From: Pararge aegeria
Taxonomy: Eukaryota; Arthropoda; Insecta; Lepidoptera; Nymphalidae
Direction: 5' to 3'
Assembly (NCBI RefSeq): GCF_905163445.1
Contig: NC_053187.1
Span: 310,001-374,000, forward strand
DNA: 64,000 nt
Positions 10,401-21,855 of this stretch are shown here, in pieces. Made by a program: the position numbers and the translations under genes. The notes below the pieces were generated by a model. That model did no database searches. It had not been told where the DNA came from and saw only the letters and a list, made by a program, of their open reading frames with translations. Each line of letters begins with the position of its first letter. Positions within the stretch are counted from its first letter, which is position 1.

Positions 10401-13400
10401 TATATCCTCTACCATTTGTCGTGTGGTAACGGCAGACCAGAATACAGTTGTCACAACCCTTGGTCTTCCTGCCAGGTGAACAAGGGAATATAACGGAGAC
10501 CGAGCATCGTCTTCTCCGTTATTTCTACCATTTTCTGCATCAAACCGTCTGCTCAGTGAGGTTATTATATGTATATCCTTCTACTGGGAGAGGCCTTTGG
10601 TCCAGCAGTAAACTGTTACTGGTTATTAGGTTATTTATGACTATTTATTTATGGTTAGTTATGATAAAAAGAGCACCCTGCTAAATTTGTCGCGGGCAAG
10701 GCTTTAACCAGGGCAGGATTTGGGATGTTTTACTCGATAAGAAACATTATAGTTGTTCGTCTCATCACCCAAGTCGTGTCCTTTTCAGGGCATCTCTTGT
10801 GGGCTTACTATTTTTGCCTGGCGTGTGAATGACACTGCTTAGCATCATCGTTAACTTATCATTGAATAAAATACAACTTTGTTTAAGAAATAACAGATAA
10901 AGAAAAGATGCAATGTAGAGTCCACAGTTAGATAAAAGTTTTCTTGCTGATTACAACCAACATTGTATTCAAATGGGAGTATATTCTTACGTACTAAGTT
11001 GCAAATATCGTTTCTAGATAACTATTAATTTTCTAAGCAAACAAAAGTAAGCCACGCGAGTTCTCTGATATCGTGAAAGTGGTTTCATTGGTAGAGTCAT
11101 TGAGTGTTGTGCCCGAACCCTTCCGAAAATTATCGAGGATTCTAAGTATTATTTCTATATATTATGTTTTTGTAAATATAATGACATAATAAGATATTTC
11201 ATGCATATACAAATTATTTAAAAAAAAGCAATTTTTAACAGTTGGCATAGATAATGTCACAAAAAAATGTATATAGTATAAGCACCAAAGGTAAACTATT
11301 ATGTATAAACATATATATATAGATTATTCTTAAGAAAGTCGGAATGGAACTAATAAACTTATTATATAGAGAAGCCATATAGTGTTATTATATTGTGAAG
11401 ATTAATGTATATATATATATATACATTGATTTTGTCAACATTAAGTAGTGAAACAAAGATTAGTTTAAGTTGACACTTCTGTCCCGAGACGCAAACGTTT
11501 GTTTTTAAATTTTATTTATAATGGAATCATTGATCTGATACCTTTATTAAAAACAAAACCAGCGTTATCGATAGCCGAAGTCAAGCTAAGACCCTATCCC
11601 TAACGTAATCAGGATCGGAACGAGTCTTGTTAGTGATAATCGCACTTACGAGTTCGCCGGCGGTGCACGGTGGCTTGTTATCGCACGTATCTGATAAACA
11701 TCTGTTCGACAGTTATACTAATTAATTACCATCGCATCCCCCCGCCTTGTTTATCTTCCATTTACTTAACGTTTGCGTTCAGTTTGTTACTACTTATACG
11801 GTAAAACAAACCGATGGATGACCATTTTGCTTCAAGCAAACATTTTAGTAGTTTAAAGTTTCATACTTTGAAAGTCGTCATCAGTGCAAACCATGGCCCG
11901 ATAGTTGTAAGTTGATTTTTTGGTCAATGTTAGACGGACGAACCGTGGCTTAACTACGTGCGTCGTTAGCTCTGTTTTACTGTGAATGAAATCAATTACA
12001 ATAAATTTCATACACAGATTTAATGCGCAAAAAAAAAAACCACATAAATGTTTAAACAGTATATTATTTACTTAGGAATCTTGCATAAAGTCATGTAAAT
12101 CATTTGAATTTTCATGACAGAAAAACGCCTTGCTTAGTAGCCCACTACTGGAGAGCTTAAATACACACAATTTTGCAACAACATCATAGCTGCTTTAGTA
12201 AGATCTTGTGGTAGTACTGCCGTCACGCAGCAGGACCTAGCTAATAAACTGGCTACTGGCTCTTCCCTCTGATACGCCAAAAACCTTACATATAGAAACG
12301 CTAATATTACTATCTTCACTGTTAGTAAACCACTGACCTCTATTATACTAAATAGTATACCTTTATAAAAACTCCCGAACTCTCGTATAACACGCACGTA
12401 CCTCTATTATACTAAATGGTATAAGATATACCAGTGTAGTAAAAGAATAAGCCAGAAATAAATGTTGCATGATTTAAAAGTAGATTTTCCCTGAATTAAG
12501 GCAAAATAAAGGACATAAAAGAGATTCGCCTCAACACTCGCAGCGAGCTAATCTGAACCCACGAGCACTAAGCCGCCTATTTCGCGGCAGTTTGCGGCGC
12601 TGTAACAAATGTGTGTGTTGATATTAAGTTAATATTTATGTGTGTGCGCCGCTGTTTAACTTTAGCATTACAGCGCTACGGGGAATCGGAATAAAGCGTT
12701 ACACGAGCTGTTCAAATGTTCGTTTTTTATTTCACTTTTAGTTTCCGTAGTCAAAAAAGGAGTCTTTAAAGTTTTGTCTTTTCGATTTAATTGCATATAC
12801 ACCTGTCTATTTACCTAACAGTATACCAAAACTTTTTTAATCAGAAACCATTGAAACTGTAAAATGGAAATTTCACTAAGAACGGATTTTAATCACTGTT
12901 TCTTTTGCGAAAAAAATACTTTATCCATGTGTTTAGAGTTATTAATAGGAGGGCTAAGTTGCAGTATTGAAGTAACAGATACCGCTAACTTTTTTTTTTT
13001 ATATAGATAAATCTAATAAATACCAGAGTGTAACAAGATATAAAACTAAATTACTGTAAACATTATTGATACTAATAATAAAAAAAGTGCAGAGAGAATC
13101 CGATTTAACTACTTAAAAAGGTGGAATGTTGGCCGATAACATTCGTACACAAGCCACAGTTTAGATAACGATGTATAGATGATTCTGTAATTCAGTCTCT
13201 GTCTCCGAACTAATCTTTTCCTAGTTACACTGTCAAAATGTTAACACAATAAACCACAAACACATGTGAAATATGCGGATTTGTGCACTTTGAGCCAGAT
13301 TATGGCGTTATTACTGCTGATGCAAATCTCTTTTATGATGCTTGCTGTAACATTGCTACGACCGAATTGCTACAGTTCTAGAATGTTTGGCTTAGAACAT

Positions 13401-13446
13401 CGTGCAGTGTTAAATACACAACGCGTAATAAGAACTATACCTAAAT
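10401..13446. other. Long non-coding stretch with one short repeat piece
   Basis: No supported gene. At 10583-10612 the block GGGAGAGGCCTTTGGTCCAG resembles 62766-62790 (GGAGAGGCCTTTAGTCCAGC), a 3' piece of another SINE-like family. A 23-bp direct repeat CCTCTATTATACTAAAT plus GTATA occurs at 12337 and 12401, 64 bp apart. Short open frames (10218-10684, 12134-12397) cover these repeats and have no domains. Confidence 0.5.
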
Positions 13447-13650
13447 GTCAAAGTCAAAGTCAAATATTTGTTTATTCCAATAGGTACATAGATGGCACTT
13501 TTGATGCGTACATTGCATGTAAAATATGACATAGAAGTGAGTTGATGGCGATAACTAAATTCATCAACAAAGTTGAAACTAAAACTACGAGGGTTTCAAG
13601 CGCGTCCTGGTCTAAGAAGTAGCCCACAACAAGTTGAGCCATGAAAAGTC
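13447..13650 (-). repeat. LINE 3'-end fragment, family F
   Basis: On the minus strand the piece ends in TTTGAC units (reversed TCAAAGTCAAAGTCAAA at 13447-13463). The body (ATAGATGGCACTTTTGATGC, GATGGCGATAACTAAATTC, AAGCGCGTCCTGGTCTAAGA) is shared with 62053-62245, 42548-42660 and 22265-22390. A short microsatellite tail at the retroelement 3' end is typical of LINEs. Confidence 0.7.
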
Positions 13651-13924
13651 TTATGGTCAAATTGCTTTACGGGTTTGATTAATTCATGTGTAAGATTTTA
13701 TTCAGCGTGTGTCCCGATTATCTTCTCTCATAGAACCTTTCTAATGAACCTCAACACGCTAATTGTCTAAGTAATAAGTGTCTGAGGGGTCAGTGATCTC
13801 GTAGAGGACTTGATGTCTGTCTACATTACGTAAGTTAAACTTAGCTTTAGTTTTCAGTAAATCAATGTTTTTTAGTTAACTGTAACAAGTCACAATCTGT
13901 ACATAGAAGACATTTTAATTTTTT

Positions 13925-14190
13925 TTTGGCAGGGCATGCTATAACCGATACTGAATCCAAAGCTGAAATTTTTTTCTTTTATTTCTGTCTGTCGGTCTGT
14001 ATTCTGGCCACACATTACGCTGAAACTACTCAATGAATTCAAATGAAACTTTGCACGATTTGAGTTCATACTACGAGGTAGGACATATGATACTTTTTAT
14101 CCCGAAATTCGACGACGATGACTTCTGCTTCAAGTAAAAAAAATCTGCTTAGTTTCTTTGACAGAGGAGATGAAAGTGTTTGACAATTAA
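13925..14190 (+). repeat. Degenerate copy of repeat X
   Basis: GGCATGCTATAACCGATACT, GAATCCAAA, TTTCTGTCTGTCGGTCTGT and GATACTTTTTATCCCG follow the order seen in repeat X at 24936-25080 and, inverted, at 49745-49945. It is far more diverged than those two copies. Confidence 0.55.
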
Positions 14191-14279
14191 ACACCATAAA
14201 ACTCGTAGTAAAGTTTAAGGTTTTCGAATGGCGCTATCGAACTTAAATAGAAAAAATGATTGTACGCAAAATGGACTTC

Positions 14280-14320
14280 TGAATTATTCTTCTGGTTTTT
14301 GACTTTGACTTTGAGCCTAG
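14280..14320 (+). repeat. LINE tail remnant (TTTGAC)n
   Basis: TTTTTGACTTTGACTTTGAG is the plus-strand form of the family-F tail. Only the tail and a few bases of body are discernible. Confidence 0.45.
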
Positions 14321-14730
14321 CTAGATTATTCGATGTCCGCTTCGTAATGGCGCTGATTTATTTGTTAATGAATTGAAGAACTAGTTTGTGTACATGGCCA
14401 GATCTATGCATTTATATTGATGTTGAGTACCTCAATAAAACGAAAAAGTGATTAAGTTTAGAATTATAAATTCTGTGGTGTTAGTTTTGAACTTTATCGC
14501 GTTATTTATTTATAAATCGAGTGATATATTGAGGCTTTTGTAACGGTTATAATTAAAATATCCTGCACATTATAATGAATAGATCAGACCGCAGATAGTG
14601 TTTGCGGCCTGCAAAGAGAATTAAATTATGGCCATATCCGCAATCTGAATTTTATTGCACTCAGCGGATTCGCGCGTTAACACGCTACGCACCCGCGGGT
14701 CCGACTGTAATTTAACATAAATCACAACAC

Positions 14731-15055
14731 AAACTGGCGCAGCGGTCAGCGCTGTGGTCGAATGCGAGTTCCCGGGTTCGTTTCTGGTTTGCGTCCCGAT
14801 TATAAATTCAATATTTAGTAAAGTTCCGGTATTTATAATTTCAATTGAATCGGTAATAGCCCAGTGAGTAGGACTTTGACTACACCTTCGGGGGGACGAG
14901 TTCGAATTTCAGCACACGCCTCTAACTTTTCGCAGTTATGTGCGTTTTAAGCTATCAAAATATCACTTGCTTCAACGGTGAAGGAAAATATTGCGAGGAA
15001 TGAATGCCGGAGAGTTCTCCATAATGCTCCAAAATATGGACGGTATTCATTTATT
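14731..15055 (+). repeat. SINE family A head followed by SINE family B
   Basis: At 14733-14782 a pol III-type head is visible: ACTGGCGCAGCGGTCAGCGC (A box) and CCCGGGTTCG (B box), matching family A. From 14856 a family-B copy starts with AGCCCAGTGAGTAGG and continues CTCTAACTTTTCGCAGTTAT, GTGCGTTTTAAGC, ATATCACTTGCTTCAACGGT and GAGAGTTCTCCATAATG. These heads are SINE parts and not tRNA genes. Confidence 0.7.
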
Positions 15056-16039
15056 ATTTTCTATATTTTTTTACACTACGTAAATTAAAAGATAAACACA
15101 AGAAAACACAAAGAAATATATAAGCGGGATACAAAAGGCCCTATCGTTTAGTAACGATAAAATAGTTATAATAAATAAATAGGTACTAATACATAAACTA
15201 ATATACACAAATGCATCTAATATATAATTTATTTTTTAAATATCGCCAGTGATTTCGACTGTTGTATGCTCATATGAATTCCACAATTAGATGGCTTGTA
15301 CAGTATGTGTTCCTGTGAGAGGTAGTATTGCTCATCACCCAGTAAATACGCGCTTCTTGAGTCGCGCACAAAACGCTTCACCTAGTGCAACGCTTCAACG
15401 TGCAATGTTTCAGCCTACCTGTTTATGCAGTAGCTCTCCACCTTACATAATCCACGTAGTCCGATAGCTTCTATCAACCGGTACGCTTCCGTCCCACTAA
15501 ATCCACCGCGGTGACTTAACGACGGCATAAATACCGGCGGGGCGGCGGGGCGGCGGGGAGGCGGGGGCGGGGGACACAATTTACAGTTTAATTGTGCGCC
15601 ATCTATTAGCCGGACAGGAGAAGTGGAACAAGAACTGCGAAATTTCGCAGATGTCTTAAGCTCTGTGGAAAATGGGAAGGTCACATTGTACGTTTTTTAT
15701 TATAGTTATCGACCAGCTAAGCAACCGGTGGATGTTAAATAGCTTCTACGTAAAAATTCGGCTTGAAAAGTTTTAACTTCTACACCTTTTTGGTAAAATA
15801 AAAGTTACATATTTTATTGCATTAATATTAGCTGTGTCTCTATTGCATCAGTTGCCTTATTCCATGAGATTTGGGTGTATATTGGTGAACCCAACGGTTT
15901 CCACATTGCCAGTCCCAAGATACCTATAGCTGCTTTCTACTTAGGTGTTTTGAAGATATGCTGTACGATTTAAGAATAAAAATTAAAATTTATTGTTTGC
16001 TGTTTCATTCCATTCATCCCTGCTCGTATTTACAAGCAT
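15056..16039. other. Non-coding stretch with G-rich tract
   Basis: No supported gene. A short AAAAGGCCCTATCGTTTAGT block at 15135 resembles the intact-LINE 3' UTR (minus orientation). The proline-rich 89-codon minus-strand frame at 15415-15684 is the complement of the G-rich tract at 15536-15574 and is not called as a gene. Confidence 0.45.
15536..15574 (+). other. G-rich tract, G-quadruplex candidate
   Basis: Runs of GGGG, GGGG, GGGG, GGGGG and GGGGG are separated by CGGC, CGGC, AGGC and C within 39 bp. This meets the usual pattern of four or more G runs with short loops on the plus strand, and it stands out strongly from the AT-rich surroundings. Confidence 0.8.
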
Positions 16040-16260
16040 CTCCCGGAGATTTAAAACAACTATTCATTATAGCCCGTGTTTATTCAAGCGCCGGCAGTAG
16101 TTCCGTGCGGGCCCGCTGGCATCTAAATTACTCGTTAACTGCTGCAATGCAAATATGCAATGATTAGCTCGCTTTATGCAAATCGCTGGATGCGCTACAA
16201 CGTTGATTAAAGCCTTTTTTTCCATTAGGAGCCGCGATGAGTTTGCTTAATCGCCGTGCT
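16040..16260. promoter_or_regulatory. Candidate regulatory block with two octamer motifs
   Basis: Perfect ATGCAAAT octamers, the classic POU-domain site, occur at 16147-16154 and 16176-16183 on the same strand, 29 bp apart. Between them lie ATGCAATG and TGATTAG, an octamer variant and a homeodomain-type core. The block is CG-richer than its flanks. That it is an enhancer is inference; no target gene is visible. Confidence 0.35.
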
Positions 16261-16569
16261 CTCAGCGTTATATTATTAAAACCGCCTGTATTAAACCACA
16301 TGCAGAGTTTTCCGATATATTGGTTGCTATAAATTGTATAAAACAAAAAATGCAATCAAAAACGAATAGTAGTAATAGTATATATAGTTACAGATTCTTT
16401 TGAAGCTTAAATTTTCCGCATATCTGGTGTGACAAAGCCGTGTGTTGAATAAAAACTTCCGCACTTAGAGTTTTAGTAGTAGTACCTGTTAGAGCATTTT
16501 GTGGCCAAGCTTGTCCAGGGAATTCCCTACTACCCCCATGCCTATTTAAGCTACTAAGCTGCGTTTCAG

Positions 16570-16705
16570 TCCGAAGGGTGTCATTTCATAGGATGTGTTC
16601 CTTGCATGGCATTCAAAGTGTTCCTCTGTTTATGTAACAAATTATGGTTTTTCACTAACCATTAGGTTACCACAGCTTGGTCCATCATTTATTACTATAA
16701 AAAAA
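16570..16705 (+). repeat. Interspersed repeat fragment, family G
   Basis: GTGTTCCTTGCATGGCATTC, AAAGTGTTCCTCTGTTTATG, ACCATTAGGTTACCACAGCT and TGGTCCATCATTTATTACTA parallel 5820-5945. It is diverged, with several substitutions per 20 bp. Confidence 0.5.
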
Positions 16706-16739
16706 ACCTTTAGGATGTTATCAACAATTATAATAATAT

Positions 16740-17475
16740 AAATAATTTTACGCCCCCACAATCTCCTCTAGGGCTAAAATTTTTCGAAATCTTATAGAAT
16801 ATGACCTTAATTTAACAAACATGAAACTTTTATTAAATTTTAAGTCTGTGGGAATTTTAGTATAAAATTTTGATTAGCACCCCTGTAACCGATTTTGTGA
16901 TTTAAACTTCATTCAATACATTCTTGTTTGCTCGTAACATAGACCAAAAAAGTTCTGTCCAAATTTTATGTCTAAAAGAGTTAAAATTAAAAAATTTAGT
17001 TTTTTATGATTTTTTCTAATCATTAACGCCCCCGCTATACACTTCGGAGATTTAACACTTATAAAAAAGTTAGCCATGGATAGGCTAACTTTTTTATAAG
17101 TGTTAAATCTCCTCCTCCTCTAAGTCAATGTATCCTCTACATGGATGCAAAATTTCAATTAAATCGGATGTATAGTTTAATAGTTATAACGGAACAACCG
17201 TAAAAAAACTCTATAGATTTATATATTAGGATAGAGTAAAGATTAAATAAAAATAAATAAAAAATTATAGGAATAAATCCATTTTATAAGTTTTGAAATT
17301 AAAAATTTTGAAAACACCTCGCGTTTCAATATAGTTTACATTATTCTACTAGTCAAGCCGTTTGATACCCATTTAGGGGTCAAAATCGGTTATTTTTTCT
17401 GGAGCTAGGATGCGACAGACACACACACAGACACGTCTAACTTATAACACCTTGTTGTTTTTGCGTCGGGGGTTA
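16740..17475 (+). repeat. Unclassified repeat with TTAACCCCCGACGCAAAA-type end
   Basis: The segment is bounded on the right by AACTTATAACACCTTGTTGT and TTTTTGCGTCGGGGGTTAA (17439-17475), an end sequence I recall from lepidopteran repeats, preceded by a CA/GACA-rich run. The left limit is uncertain. It has no coding frame. A perfect 30-bp-arm hairpin is inserted at 17046-17112. Confidence 0.4.
17046..17112. repeat. Perfect inverted repeat, 30-bp arms, 7-nt loop
   Basis: Positions 17046-17075 are exactly inverse to 17083-17112, loop ATGGATA. The left arm begins GGAGATTTAACACTTATAAA. The right flank continues CTCCTCCTC, a short CTC run. Confidence 0.92.
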
Positions 17476-18175
17476 AATATGATAAAACAGTGAGGTATTT
17501 GTCGTTCATAAATTGCGCTGGACCTACTAGTAATTATCACGACAAAATTAATCATAGGCATTGTGTAGCTTATGCACCGGGTTAAATATTTTTACACCAG
17601 AGAAAATCAAAAATTCCAGACGAGTTCATAGTGCATCAGTTGTTGTGAGAATGAAATGGTATCGCTCTCACTACGAGTAAAATGTTTGCTTCGCGAACAG
17701 TATTTTAAAAGCCATCAAATCCAAACCGGCTCCAACAGATTCATACAGAACGAACTTCAAAAGTGTTTATTGTATTGTCGCCTTTAACCCGTGATCACGT
17801 ACATATACAAAGTAAAGCGTCTGCATCAGAAAGCAGTTTAATATTTTTACGGAAATTCGACTCCATATGTTTCGTGCCAACAAAATATTTACACGCGAAC
17901 AAATTTACAAAATCCCATCAAAGCATTGCATACCTCAACTCACTTCTATATAAGATCTAAAATCACTTGGATAGTATCGCAGGTTGTGGTGGCAGCTGTT
18001 TGCCGCGGTGTACGTATATAAGAATAGAAGTCGTGATAACCTAAAAGGTGTCACAAAGAGGTCGCGTCGAGGGTGAGGTGCAAATGTGCATCTCACGAGA
18101 TGAGCCGCTTGAATGTACCTCTGTTATGCAATGCATTGTACGATAAAAGCTTGGAGAAGGCATCAGATATAATAA
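17476..18175. other. Non-coding stretch, no recognised feature
   Basis: No supported gene or repeat. A 65-codon plus-strand frame at 17763-17960 lacks any signature. Confidence 0.5.
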
Positions 18176-18938
18176 AAATACGTATGTATGTGTAAAGGTA
18201 AAAATAAAATTTTGTTAATATGAAATTCAGTGCGAGATTCTTTGTATAAATTAATGTTTTAAATATAATTCTTTGTATAAATAAATGTTTTAAATTGTTA
18301 CTATTATTTCATCCTTCTTCCTACTATACGAATGAATATTCACATTAAAATTATTTTACCACTCAAAGTCGTTGTCACGTAAAACTTTCGCCCGTATACC
18401 GACTTTACAGGCAACCAATTTTATTATTATTATTATTATTATATAATAGACTAAGCAGCTTTCGCTGATGCGTCTATATCATTTCTTGCACTCTTTGTCA
18501 TTTTGATGTTTATCCAGTCTATTCTTAAACTGATTCAGTGATTCTGCGGTCACTACATCTTCAGGCAAGGCATTCCACATTTGTATAACTCTATTGCTGA
18601 TAAAGTGCTTAGAAGGATTAGACGATGCCTGCTGATATTCAAGTTTCAGACCACAGCCGCTTAATCTGGGGTTACTATTTTTTGAAAAAAAAAAATTGGT
18701 TGCCTGTAAAGTCGGTATACGGGCGAAAGTTTTACGTGACAACGACTTTGAGTGGTAAAATAATTTTAATGTGAATATTCATTCGTATAGTAGGAAGAAG
18801 GATGAAATAATAGTAACAATTTAAAACATTTATTTATACAAAGAATTATATTTAAAACATTAATTTATACAAAGAATCTCGCACTGAATTTCATATTAAC
18901 AAAATTTTATTTTTACCTTTACACATACATACGTATTT
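18176..18938. repeat. Giant palindrome: 247-bp identical inverted arms
   Basis: By eye, 18176-18422 is the exact inverse of 18692-18938, both 247 bp, so no indel separates the arms. The 269-bp spacer (18423-18691) is not symmetric: it contains an ATT microsatellite and the 3' end of a LINE. The arms also contain a diverged direct repeat of about 28 bp (TTCTTTGTATAAATTAATGT and TTCTTTGTATAAATAAATGT). Identity over the whole arm implies a recent event, a gene-conversion-maintained palindrome, or an assembly foldback. Confidence 0.9.
18423..18742 (-). pseudogene. LINE relic, RT C-terminal end with (AAT)n tail
   Basis: The minus-strand frame 18742-18479 (87 codons) carries the motif ISNRVIQMWNALPEDVV, then LNQFKNRLDKH, which is the conserved C-terminal end of reverse transcriptases in CR1/L2/Jockey-like LINEs. 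Here the LINE-derived part begins near 18691; codons upstream of that (MSRKTFARIPTLQATN) are read from the right palindrome arm, so the apparent start is not genuine. After the stop, the 3' UTR GCATCAGCGAAAGCTGCTTA runs to an (AAT)n tail at 18421-18443, a normal LINE 3' end. The catalytic core is absent, so the piece is a 5'-truncated dead copy sitting exactly between the two inverted arms. Confidence 0.75.
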
Positions 18939-20937
18939 ATATACAAATATACATACAATAACTTGCAATACATTTGCGTACAATGAAACAGCGTTTACTA
19001 CAAAGGGACGCGTGCCTTTCACTTTTTATGTCTGTCTCTCTCGCTCTTAGGCGGGCGCGTGCCTCTAACTCGCTCTCATTGTGAGCGCATAACGTGAGCG
19101 GAGCGTAACGCAGTTTCTTGAAGTGTCACCCGGCAAACCAATTTATAAGACGTTGTCACGTCAATAATATTGAAAAATATCTACTGACTGCGTCAAGCTT
19201 TTATACCTTACTGATAGGCTGTCCGCATACAGTCAATATTATACATGAGAAAGTGTGTTTGTTTGTCTCCTTATACGCCCTAACTATCTACATCCAATTA
19301 ACTTGTTATAGAGTTAGTTGAAAGGGCGGAAATAACAAATGCTAATTTTTAACTCGGGAAAGCAAACGTTTTACATGGGATTTGTAAAAAAACATGACAT
19401 GACGGACGAAGGACTCTGGCAGCACCTAGGATGGACAATATTTTTATCAGAGAATATTACTGATAATTACAAGGAACCATACAATATGCATATAGATACA
19501 TGTGACTGTTTATAGGTATTTTGTAATAAATTTAAAGCAAACAGGCGGGTAGGTCACTAGATTCTTGGTAATTTTAAGTGAAAACCCCATGTTTACCCGC
19601 GAATAACCCCATATTGAAGTTTAGTATAAAAACTACACTCTGCTTGGACGTGGCCGAAATAAACTAGTACGAATGATGGCAGTTGGGTTAGAATTTCTTT
19701 CTTCAATGCATTTGGCAACGATAAGGGAATAGGGAATAACGTATCGGTTCAACAACCCTTTAGAACACTTTAAGTAACGATAGAACACACAATAAGTGGG
19801 TAAAAGTAGTTTAGTTGTGGTATGTGGTAGTGGGTGGAGCAGACCAAAGCGATGTTTCTTGTGGCAGTTACACACGTGGTACAGCTAATGGCCATATACA
19901 TAAGGTAAGGCAACCAAACTGTTTGTTTTCCTGAGATAAAAAGTAGCTTTTCTTACTCTCGGCCCTTTCAACTAAATTTATGCCTAAAATCAAGTTAACT
20001 GGTTGCTTTGTTAGGGCGTAAAGGAAGAGCAAACAAATAAGCATACTTTCGTGTTTTTATAATATTAGGATTTGCAAGGATTTCATATTCTCGGATTTGC
20101 CATGTCCAACAGTTTCGCATGCACAGCCATGCCCGACTCAGGCTCGCTATGTTTTGTGTCGCGGCTCGCTCGCTGCATTTCCGCGATTGTCGGCGTCGAC
20201 AGCCACGCTGTTCGTGCGCTGCTTCCCCTTTCTCTTTAAGAATGAATCAAAATTAGCTTTTCTTTTTTATGATGTTGTATGGAGGGATATTTCTAAGGAA
20301 ACAGGAAAACTTAAATTTTTATAATTTCGGTTTTATGCCTGTTTGTTACATGGTCGGAAGGAAGAGTGGGCCGTGATTGGAAGGCTAAAAGGCCAGCATA
20401 TTAGCCACGGGCTTTCTGTTGCGCTTTTGATATATTTTATATATGTTTTTTTATAATTGATATAGTATAAAACGTTTATATTGTTAATGTTTTCCTATGC
20501 TTAAATTTATTTAAGACATTTATTTAATGAAAGAAACATTTTAATTTTTCTATAAAAAAATAATGATAATGAAACATGAGGTTTCCGGACGATCTTTCAC
20601 CGTTAAATCAATCGAAATTGAAAACAGTGTTCCAACTCGGAAGTCCAAAGTCTGTATCACTAGGCTATCATGGCTTCACGCCTCACGTTAGTTTACTTGT
20701 CTATATATTTTTTTGAGGAGGTTAGTTGAAATGTAATTACAGCAAAGCCTTCGCGAAGCCGCCCCAGGGTCAGGGCGGCCGTAAATCAGGCGTTGTCGCG
20801 GACATTATTTATCCCGCCTCTCGACAGCTACCCTATTAGGTGACAACTATCTTCTCATTTTTGCTGACTCCTGTGTGTTGTTTAACGATACGATTTATTA
20901 TGTGTAAGGAGACTATTGGTTTGACAGTTTTTTTTAT
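18939..20937. other. Non-coding stretch, no recognised feature
   Basis: About 2 kb with no supported gene. CG-bearing islands occur at 19040-19130 and 20140-20220, where short open frames (19633-19875 minus, 20097-20324 plus) arise from composition. At 20750-20830 another CG-rich block (TTCGCGAAGCCGCCCCAGGG) is seen. No repeat family assigned. Confidence 0.45.
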
Positions 20938-21040
20938 ACTTACAATTGATTGACCAAGCAGGTGGCCTACCAGATGTTAAGTGTAAAATAAACAGAGGGA
21001 CACTTCGCAGGGCATGCAAGGAATGCGTCCTACAACGTGA
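20938..21040 (-). repeat. Interspersed repeat fragment, family G
   Basis: Inverted relative to 5808-5945: TGACCAAGCAGGTGGCCTAC, CAGATGTTAAGTGTAAAATA, AACAGAGGGACACTTCGCAG and GGCATGCAAGGAATGCGTCC. Short frames on both strands here (20882-21176) come from this repeat. Confidence 0.6.
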
Positions 21041-21810
21041 TCTAGAGCAAAACGTGCACATCGCAAGTGTGGCGTCACTGTGCACTTTTAACGATTCGTC
21101 GCGTCGGCAGCCAAAACGGCCCCCGTTCAACTCACCTCTTGAGCGGGCCTTCATACAATACGTTCATTACGTGTGAGTCCACGCGCCGCTAATTTCCCGC
21201 GCGGCCCATAAATTACGTGCAGTTGGAACCCGCTCCCCCTCTCCCCACTTCCAACAACCCCTAACCCAAGTCTGGACCGAACCGTAAAATGTTTCTCTAT
21301 AAAATTGTACCTACGGATTGTCTTTTGTCCTTATGCTAACTGCTGGAATACGGTTTTCTATTTCAAATACGTAAAGTTAAGTTTAGTGTGATTGTGTTTA
21401 GTTTGAGGTGGAAATGAATGTGGGATTTTTATTTACTTTAATAATCGCCAAACTACAAGTTTTGTGTAGTTTTATCTAAGGGATAATTTTAGTAATTAAG
21501 CCTTCAAATAATGTAAACAGTTTGAAATATGTGAAATGGGAGAACTGCGCAAGACCTGTGTTTTCTTGCAGATACAATATAGTTGCGGGAGTCACGTGAT
21601 TGTTTAACGCGTGCTGTTACTTCTGATTTAGATTTTCTAGATTTTTTAGATTAAGATTTTTAATATGCTAAAGTAAACAAACCTCTCGCGACAAACGTGC
21701 GTAAATAAGATACTTAGACGCTGTTCCAATGCGGAATGGTGGGTTTCTTATCATATAAAGTGAATGATAGTAACTATTGCTTGACGTGCTTTGCGAGGCA
21801 CGTGGCTGGA
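21041..21810. other. Non-coding stretch with CG-rich block
   Basis: The block 21100-21240 is CG-rich (CCACGCGCCGCTAATTTCCC, GCGCGGCCCATAAATTACGT). This resembles composition of conserved regulatory DNA, but no gene or family is recognised. Confidence 0.4.
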
Positions 21811-21855
21811 AACCATCGTGTAGACATTGTTAACAATAATGTCTACACGATGGTT
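21811..21855. repeat. Perfect inverted repeat, 18-bp arms, at LINE relic edge
   Basis: AACCATCGTGTAGACATT (21811-21828) is repeated in inverse at 21838-21855. The loop and inner arm together form the palindrome ATTGTTAACAAT. The right arm is the first part of the LINE relic that follows, so the left arm is likely an inverted copy of the relic's 5' edge. Confidence 0.85.

Noticed and set aside
15415..15684. Proline-rich 89-codon minus-strand frame
   Set aside because: The proline run is the complement of the G-rich tract; no domain and no other coding signal.
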